In this document: positions 6,423 through 9,894 of the stretch, in pieces
Position numbering within the stretch: the stretch's first letter is position 1
Layout of the letters: the number at the start of each line of letters is the position of its first letter
NCBI GenBank assembly: GCA_028688235.1
Contig: JAQTYP010000093.1
Location: 1 to 9,894, forward strand
Direction: 5' to 3'
DNA: 9,894 bases
Source of the DNA: Methylomonas sp.
Lineage (GTDB): Bacteria > Pseudomonadota > Gammaproteobacteria > Methylococcales > Methylomonadaceae
Position numbers and translations under genes: made by a program
Notes under the pieces: model-generated
What the model was told of the DNA's origin: nothing
Databases searched by the model: none
Seen by the model: the letters and a program-made list of their open reading frames with translations, nothing else

Positions 6423-6518
6423 CTCGAATACAGCATATCCAGAAGCCTGGTGTTCCACAATCGAAGGCCTTGTTCTACCAATATCTGATTTTCAAAAGGG
6501 GCAATAATGCTGTTCGAG
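6423..6518 (+). ncRNA. long bulged stem-loop after rtcA, possible fourth Y RNA-like element
   Basis: CTCGAA (6423-6428) and CAGCAT (6431-6436) pair with ATGCTG (6507-6512) and TTCGAG (6513-6518): 12 bp with only a TA bulge, closing about 70 bases. It starts 14 bases after the rtcA stop. The 5' strand CTCGAATAC resembles the CGCGAATGC of elements A-C, and the 3' strand CTGTTCGAG is loosely like CTTGTCGCG. Inside there is a small hairpin CCAG-AAGC-CTGG (6439-6450) and an AAGGCCTT palindrome, but no recognisable T arm. No T run follows, so it is not a simple terminator. It could be a diverged Y RNA or a 3' stability structure of the operon transcript. Confidence 0.45.
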
Positions 6519-6572
6519 CAAAGAAGGAATCCTTACGGTTGTCTGGTTGCAGGCGGGAAAGCGATTGTATGA

Positions 6573-6597
6573 GTCGGTTCGAGTCCGGCGCCGTCCA
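6573..6597 (+). other. isolated tRNA T-arm-like hairpin
   Basis: GTCGG-TTCGAGT-CCGGC (6573-6589) is a full T arm with a consensus TTCRANY loop, followed by GCCGTCCA as in an acceptor 3' strand. No matching acceptor 5' strand lies 60-80 bases upstream, and no capped acceptor hairpin follows, so neither a normal tRNA nor the permuted mimic can be completed. GATTGTATG just upstream (6563-6571) resembles the GATTACATGG that precedes the T arm in element B. It may be the remains of another Y RNA, or of a tRNA 3' end left by an integration event. Confidence 0.4.
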
Positions 6598-6611
6598 TGT
6601 CCTACTCGGAT

Positions 6612-6634
6612 TTATCCCCAAAAACTGTGGATAA
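6612..6634. promoter_or_regulatory. pair of inverted DnaA boxes
   Basis: TTATCCCCA (6612-6620) matches the DnaA box TTATCCACA at 8 of 9 positions, and TGTGGATAA (6626-6634) is its exact reverse complement, five bases further on. They lie about 65-85 bases before the 6697 gene. The pair could be a DnaA-responsive operator or an accessory binding site. Nothing else here suggests a replication origin. The arrangement also forms a short hairpin, so chance or an RNA role cannot be excluded. Confidence 0.4.
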
Positions 6635-6696
6635 CTTTGTTACAACTGGGTGAAAAACCACTCTAACCTATCGTAATTGCAATAAGGATTATTAAA

Positions 6697-6984
6697 TTGA
6701 CTAAAAGTTGGTCAGCGCTAAAAATCGAACTCTCGAAACCACCAGTTACCATTCCAGAGGCCATTGATCGGCTGCTGTTGCTGTTGAGCAAAGAGGACAA
6801 AGCGGCGATTGCCGCGATGGCGGAAGAGGATTTATGCGACTTGCACTTTACCGTTGGTCTGGCGATCCGGAATGCCTGGCTAAACCCGCTTGATAGCTAT
6901 TTACGAGCCGCGTGCGGTACTTATCATCCTGACGACGCTTCTCATGTGATAATCACGAAATTATGGCAAGCGTTGCAATCGTGA
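6697..6984 (+). CDS. small DUF6794-like protein
   Basis: 95 residues, soluble, without signal peptide or membrane segment. The pattern VTIPEAIDRLLLLLSKEDKAAIAAMAEEDLCDLHFTVG, broken here only by me as one remembered profile, and later IRNAW...YHPDDASHVIITKLWQAL, is what I associate with DUF6794, a family of unknown function. In order: an N-terminal helix with PEAIDRLL (20-27), an acidic EEDL...LHF segment (43-51), IRNAWLN (57-63) and the HPDDAS motif (77-82). The start is TTG at 6697, chosen for the good ribosome binding site AAGGA (6684-6688) at normal spacing and because no ATG lies near the conserved N-terminus. The protease gene begins 7 bases after its stop, so the two are probably co-transcribed. 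No function can be given. Confidence 0.7.
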   Translation: MTKSWSALKIELSKPPVTIPEAIDRLLLLLSKEDKAAIAAMAEEDLCDLHFTVGLAIRNAWLNPLDSYLRAACGTYHPDDASHVIITKLWQALQS

Positions 6985-6991
6985 GCACGAA

Positions 6992-7819
6992 ATGGGCATA
7001 CAGGATCGAGACTATTATTGGGCAAAGCATAATGAAGCGGGCAAATCCAAAGCCAGCGACTTTGAAAATCTTATCAATAAGAAGCAGCGTTATCAAAAAC
7101 CTAAAAAGAGTTCCGGGAATATTGGATACTTGGTGATGCCGGCATTGATGCTATTCGCACTCTGGAATGGCGCCGATAGATTATTGAAGCACAAAGCTGC
7201 TCAACAGCCCGCTCAACCCGCTATTTCAATACCCGATGCGCCTGCGAAACCGAAAACCATTGAACCTATTTCCGGAGGGCTCCTAATAAAAGCCGACCGG
7301 CAAGGTCATTTCCGAGGCACCGTGTTGATCAATGACGTACCCATGCCATTCATGATTGATACCGGCGCCACGATGACCGTTATACCTATCCGCATGGCGA
7401 ATCAAGCTGGCTTGGTTCCTGGTCGACACCATCGGTCTAATACCGCCGGTGGTGATGTCTTTGAACCAGAGACACGAGTTGAAACTTTGAAAATCGGTAA
7501 TGCTGTCATTAAAAATTTGCGTGCGAGCATCAACGATCATCTCGACGAAGTCTTGATTGGCATGAATACTTTGAAGTATTTCAACATCATTCAAAGCGGT
7601 AATACCATGACACTGGTTGCCAATGGTTCCTCACCCGACGACATTGAACGCCCCTCTATCGTACACGCCCCGATAGTAGCCCCAATGCCCATCCAACCAA
7701 ACACAATCGCCGTTGAACAACCGGCTACAAAGCCAGAAATCAAACGGCCGACGATAATCAAAAAAACGGTAACCTGTGACGCCCACCAGGTTTGCACCAC
7801 GAAATACAGCGATCATTGA
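6992..7819 (+). CDS. membrane-anchored retropepsin-like aspartic protease (TIGR02281-type)
   Basis: 275 residues. The N-terminal 43 are hydrophilic and basic, starting MGIQDRDYYW, a phrase I associate with this bacterial clan AA protease group. One membrane segment follows (about 44-61). A proline-rich linker (70-92) leads to the protease domain (about 94-210). It has the catalytic motif MIDTGAT with D123, and the later hydrophobic-glycine motif VLIGMNTL (187-194). Such single-domain proteases act as dimers, and the catalytic domain here should face the periplasm. The tail (211-275) is proline-rich and ends with CDAHQVC, two cysteines that could form a disulphide. The natural substrate is not known. 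The gene sits between the DUF6794-like gene (7 bases upstream) and the LprI-like gene (1 base downstream), an operon-like arrangement. Confidence 0.82.
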   Translation: MGIQDRDYYWAKHNEAGKSKASDFENLINKKQRYQKPKKSSGNIGYLVMPALMLFALWNGADRLLKHKAAQQPAQPAISIPDAPAKPKTIEPISGGLLIKADRQGHFRGTVLINDVPMPFMIDTGATMTVIPIRMANQAGLVPGRHHRSNTAGGDVFEPETRVETLKIGNAVIKNLRASINDHLDEVLIGMNTLKYFNIIQSGNTMTLVANGSSPDDIERPSIVHAPIVAPMPIQPNTIAVEQPATKPEIKRPTIIKKTVTCDAHQVCTTKYSDH

Positions 7820-7820
7820 G

Positions 7821-8267
7821 ATGAAAGCAATCAACTACCTTGCCTTGGCCACCATATTTTTATCCTATCCAGCGTTTGCAGCGGCAACGTCTGAGCCGCA
7901 TCAACTGGACCTGGACTACGAAGCCTGCATGACCCCGACCCCGGATTATGCAGGCATGATGGCTTGCGTCGAGACATATAGCCAAAAATGGGAAGACGAG
8001 CTTAACCGGGTTTACGAGAAATTCAGGCAGCGGCTAGACGATAAAACACGGCCAACCCTGGAAAACGCTCAAAACGCTTGGCTTGCACACCGGAAAGCCG
8101 AAGTTGAGCTTTATCCTGCAATAAAGGCCGGTCAACCAGTCGACGACTTCATTTTCGCTGAAAAAAAGATGCGATTGATTGCCGACCGGGCCAAAGAGCT
8201 GAAAAACTTGAGTGACTACGTGTTTTTGGCCGAGGAAGAGAAAAAAGCCCAACAAGGCAAAATCTGA
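7821..8267 (+). CDS. secreted LprI / DUF1311-domain protein
   Basis: 148 residues. A signal peptide is evident: MKAINYLALATIFLSYPAFA with a likely cleavage after AFA (position 20), so the mature protein is periplasmic. The mature part is helical and charged, with two cysteines (C36, C49), the motif W57...L61..VY, then AQNAWLAHRKAE (83-94), the usual pattern of the LprI N-terminal domain (formerly DUF1311). M. tuberculosis LprI inhibits lysozyme, but most members are uncharacterised, so no activity is claimed. I chose the ATG at 7821, one base after the protease stop, because it begins the signal peptide. A longer in-frame reading from 7776 overlaps the protease gene and would bury the signal. 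There is no strong ribosome binding site, which suggests coupling to the gene before it. Confidence 0.78.
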   Translation: MKAINYLALATIFLSYPAFAAATSEPHQLDLDYEACMTPTPDYAGMMACVETYSQKWEDELNRVYEKFRQRLDDKTRPTLENAQNAWLAHRKAEVELYPAIKAGQPVDDFIFAEKKMRLIADRAKELKNLSDYVFLAEEEKKAQQGKI

Positions 8268-8331
8268 CCCGTTGTAATCAGTCAGGTGATGATGTATTTC
8301 ATGCCTACTTTTAGCACAAAAGGAAAGACTA

Positions 8332-8592
8332 ATGGCCAAATTAGGAACAGAAAAGAGACCCATAATTGTTCGAGTACAAACCGAAGAAAGAGGGATATAC
8401 GTCGCGGAAACATGCACTAAGCACGGTTGGCATTACATTATCGGTTTAGAACCAGATAAACAGGAAGATATTTCGGATTTAGAAAAAATGCTTAACCCCA
8501 CACAACCGGTTACATCTGAAAAAACAGTTGGCAGAAACGATCCTTGTCCTTGTGGCAGTGGAAAAAAATACAAGAAATGCTGTTTTTATTGA
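8332..8592 (+). CDS. SEC-C metal-binding motif protein, PBPRA1643-like family
   Basis: 86 residues. It ends in a complete SEC-C zinc motif, GRNDPCPCGSGKKYKKCC (67-84), with ligands C72, C74, C83 and C84, as at the SecA C-terminus. The N-terminal part, with MAKLGTEKRP at the start, VRVQTEER (13-20), a small GWHYIIGLEPDK segment (32-43) and EDISDLEKMLNP (45-56), fits the small stand-alone family called PBPRA1643 in protein family databases. Its function is unknown; SEC-C motifs bind zinc and mediate protein contacts in other proteins. A good ribosome binding site AGGAAAG (8321-8327) supports the ATG. It is 64 bases from the LprI-like gene and may have its own promoter. The family name is from memory. 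Confidence 0.85.
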   Translation: MAKLGTEKRPIIVRVQTEERGIYVAETCTKHGWHYIIGLEPDKQEDISDLEKMLNPTQPVTSEKTVGRNDPCPCGSGKKYKKCCFY

Positions 8593-8638
8593 TAATTCTC
8601 ACGATTTATACGCGAGTTTTGACCGCTGTTAACAAGCT

Positions 8639-8713
8639 ATGTTAGTGCATGCAATCAATCTCGTCATCGAAGTTGACGACGCGCAGGCGATTTCAGAGCA
8701 GACAGAAATATAG
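8639..8713 (+). pseudogene. short coding-like remnant (24 codons)
   Basis: ATG at 8639 to TAG at 8711 reads MLVHAINLVIEVDDAQAISE plus four residues. The composition and alternating hydrophobic pattern look like real protein, but there is no ribosome binding site and the product is too short to fold alone. An in-frame stop precedes it closely. I read it as a possible relic of a longer gene. Chance is also possible. Confidence 0.2.
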
Positions 8714-8723
8714 CTCCTCAAAA

Positions 8724-8753
8724 GGTAGCAGCCGCTTATTTTGGGCTGCTACC
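8724..8753. terminator. bidirectional intrinsic terminator candidate
   Basis: GGTAGCAGCC (8724-8733) pairs perfectly with GGCTGCTACC (8744-8753) around a 10-base loop. On the plus strand GATTTTG follows; on the minus strand the hairpin is followed by TTTTGAGG. The T runs are short (four) on both sides but the 10-bp stem is strong. It could end transcription from the SEC-C gene on one strand and from remnants at 8754-8880 on the other. Confidence 0.6.
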
Positions 8754-8880
8754 GATTTTGAACGAGCAACCTCTCTTCGGCTCCCAAACAAAAAGAATTC
8801 CGGCGGTGTTCTGTTCCGCTTCATTTAAGTCCCCAGGATCACCCAGGTTGCAATAGGTGGCGTTCCACTCTGCCACAATT
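8736..8880 (-). pseudogene. possible C-terminal remnant of a minus-strand gene
   Basis: Reading the minus strand, a segment including EWNATYCNLGDPGDLNEAE and then NTAGILFVWEPKRGCSF ends with TAA (8738-8736) inside the loop of the terminator hairpin. It has protein-like composition and no overlapping plus-strand gene. The same frame continues upstream only as the shadow of the next plus-strand ORF, so any original N-terminus is gone. I do not recognise it. It may be a broken gene end or a chance frame. Confidence 0.25.
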
Positions 8881-8913
8881 GAAAATGACTTTCTCAATGA
8901 ACATTTGACACCT

Positions 8914-9264
8914 ATGTCCAACATCCTCCATTTATTCTGGCATCCGGAGCCAAAACAGAATTTCCTGCAAATGGGTGGTTTTCGCTTGTGGATCGAAACA
9001 GTGGACTCGGCTAAGACCAAAAAACAAAATCTGCATCCACGGCATTTCAACCGTGAATCCTTGAGCCAATGGCTAAAGGACTGCACCGGCCTTAACGTGA
9101 TCGCGCCCAGCCAGTTTGATCAGCGGACTTTAATGCTGCCAACTGCCCAAGGCCAGCCGTTGCCATGTCCGGAATTGATGATCGATATGGCGGATGATCT
9201 GCTTGACCAAGTGGAATGGGCGGACTGGACGGTTGACTGTTATCGTCTGGCCGATAATGTATAA
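8914..9264 (+). CDS. short protein resembling the N-terminus of a SNF2-type helicase, probably truncated
   Basis: 116 residues from ATG at 8914 to TAA at 9262-9264. The opening MSNILHLFWHPEP....GGFRLWIE resembles the first residues of bacterial SNF2-family helicases of about 1000 residues, which often start with a hydrophobic-LH.W.P stretch and then F.LW.E. The helicase motor that should follow is absent. No Walker A motif is present and the frame closes after DQVEWADWTVDCYRLADNV. A longer in-frame start at 8857 adds residues without family character, and neither start has a good ribosome binding site. The gene is therefore most likely a non-functional remnant, with the rest lost by deletion. 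It could instead be a small stand-alone protein. The family link is from memory and uncertain. Confidence 0.45.
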   Translation: MSNILHLFWHPEPKQNFLQMGGFRLWIETVDSAKTKKQNLHPRHFNRESLSQWLKDCTGLNVIAPSQFDQRTLMLPTAQGQPLPCPELMIDMADDLLDQVEWADWTVDCYRLADNV

Positions 9265-9283
9265 CATGGGCTTTCTCTTATAA

Positions 9284-9330
9284 TCTTAAAAATTGGAGAA
9301 AGCCGTCCCCTTCTGGGGGTGACTTTCTCC
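9284..9330 (-). terminator. strong minus-strand intrinsic terminator
   Basis: GGAGAAAG (9295-9302) pairs with CTTTCTCC (9323-9330). After one C-A mismatch the helix continues through C-G, G-U and U-G pairs into CCCC/GGGG (9307-9310, 9315-9318) around TTCT, about 15 bp in all. Read on the minus strand it is followed by AATTTTTAAG, a run of five T. It would end transcription of the partial gene at 9542-9894. On the plus strand no T run follows. Confidence 0.6.
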
Positions 9331-9353
9331 GGAAGGGTTGTCAAAAATGCTCA

Positions 9354-9441
9354 AAGCGTCGTTAGCGATGCTTGTAGACGTTAACTGTCGACAGAGCTGC
9401 TTTCACTAAAGACACTTGAGCTGACGCCATAAATGCGTCAG
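9354..9441. other. two hairpins in the 9265-9541 gap
   Basis: AAGCGTCG-TTAG-CGATGCTT (9354-9373) forms an 8-bp stem with one G-U pair, and CTGACGC (9421-9427) pairs with GCGTCAG (9435-9441) around seven bases. Neither has a T run. Both lie in the 3' untranslated part of the minus-strand transcript that ends at the 9284-9330 terminator. I see no gene in this gap. Role unknown. Confidence 0.35.
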
Positions 9442-9541
9442 GTGTTCTGGAATGCTTGCTTGTTACGTGATCGTTCGCCAGAAAACTAACCAAAATCCAC
9501 GCGCTAACACAGCCGCGGCCATTGGCTTAATAAGGTTTCGA

Positions 9542-9894
9542 CTACATTTCCGCAACGGTGACGACATCACCATCACTGCCAAGCACAATTTGAAAGGTCC
9601 TGGAAAACAGCGCCGGACAACTGCCAAATTTCGGCAGCAGTCGTTGCAATGCATCCGCCGGCTTGTCCGCCGTGTTGGCCACCACGAAGTTATGAAAGTC
9701 CCATTCATCGGCTTCCTTGGCGGATTCCATGAATGTATCCCATTCGTCGCAGTAGGATGATGCTTGGAAAACCACCAAACCGGATGTCTCCCGACTGGGT
9801 ACGATGAAGCGATCCTGATCCTCGTCATACACGGCATCGTGATCGATGTCGATGGACTCGCCATTGAGGGTTAACCGGTATTTTTCACAAAATA
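9542..9894 (-). CDS. hypothetical protein, 3' part only (5' end outside window)
   Basis: The minus-strand frame is open from the window edge to TAG (9544-9542), giving 116 residues. The visible part starts FCEKYRLTLNGESIDIDHDA, continues with an acidic YDEDQDRF, and later has GLVVFQASSYCDEWDTFME, FHNFVVANTADKPADALQRL and FQIVLGSDGDVVTV. It is acidic, apparently soluble, with no membrane segment and a mix of strands and helices. I do not recognise a family. A GTG at 9832 could serve as start, but the open frame and protein-like sequence upstream (YRLTLNGESIDID) argue that the true start is further out. Composition is like the neighbouring genes. It probably uses the terminator at 9284-9330. 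Confidence 0.65.
   Translation of the reverse strand, partial: FCEKYRLTLNGESIDIDHDAVYDEDQDRFIVPSRETSGLVVFQASSYCDEWDTFMESAKEADEWDFHNFVVANTADKPADALQRLLPKFGSCPALFSRTFQIVLGSDGDVVTVAEM

Noticed and set aside
6423..6518. Simple intrinsic terminator of rtcA
   Set aside because: The loop is about 70 bases and no T run follows the 3' strand.
7776..7820. Longer start for the LprI-like gene
   Set aside because: It overlaps the protease gene and would bury a clear signal peptide starting at 7821.
9354..9441. Integron attC site
   Set aside because: The hairpins lack the paired RYYYAAC and GTTRRRY core sites and no cassette arrangement is visible.
9452..9760. 102-codon plus-strand ORF
   Set aside because: It lies opposite the more protein-like minus-strand frame that continues off the window, and has basic low-quality composition.

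Overview
The window comes from a bacterium, most likely a gammaproteobacterium of moderate G+C content. The RtcR, RtcB and RtcA proteins are very close to their E. coli counterparts, and the SEC-C protein belongs to a family I know mainly from Gammaproteobacteria. A methanotroph such as Methylomonas is a guess, not a demonstrated assignment.

Layout. Positions 1-156 are the 3' end of an insertion-sequence transposase. Positions 246-6409 hold a complete RNA repair locus. rtcR (minus strand), with a previously unlisted 52-codon ORF overlapping its stop codon, is divergent from rsr, a tandem set of non-coding RNAs, rtcB and rtcA (plus strand). Positions 6410-6696 are non-coding but structured: a long bulged stem-loop, an isolated tRNA T-arm-like hairpin, and two inverted DnaA boxes. 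Positions 6697-8267 hold three closely spaced plus-strand genes: a DUF6794-like protein, a membrane-anchored retropepsin-like protease and a secreted LprI/DUF1311 protein. A small SEC-C zinc protein follows at 8332-8592. Positions 8593-9894 look like degraded accessory DNA: a terminator, coding remnants, a short ORF resembling the N-terminus of a SNF2-type helicase, several hairpins, and the 3' part of an unrecognised minus-strand gene that runs off the window.

How the repair locus should work. RtcR is a sigma-54 activator with an N-terminal CARF domain that, in the characterised family, senses RNA ends made by damage. A near-consensus -24/-12 promoter lies in front of rsr, with a cluster of ATGAT/ATCAT repeats 80-115 bases upstream of the predicted start that could be the activator site. 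The operon encodes the Ro60 homologue Rsr, RNA ligase RtcB and RNA 3'-phosphate cyclase RtcA.

The most interesting part is the 373-base gap between rsr and rtcB. It contains three back-to-back Y RNA-like elements (3757-3851, 3852-3981, 3982-4104). They share a closing helix with compensatory changes (CGCGA/TCGCG versus CGCTGA/TCAGCG), a conserved asymmetric internal loop (ATGC opposite CTTG) and a GAYTACATSG box. The first two end in runs of six T. The third carries a circularly permuted tRNA mimic in the order T arm, capped acceptor stem, D arm, as in YrlA-type bacterial Y RNAs. The second carries a more degenerate version, and the first lacks the mimic. A possible fourth member lies directly after rtcA.
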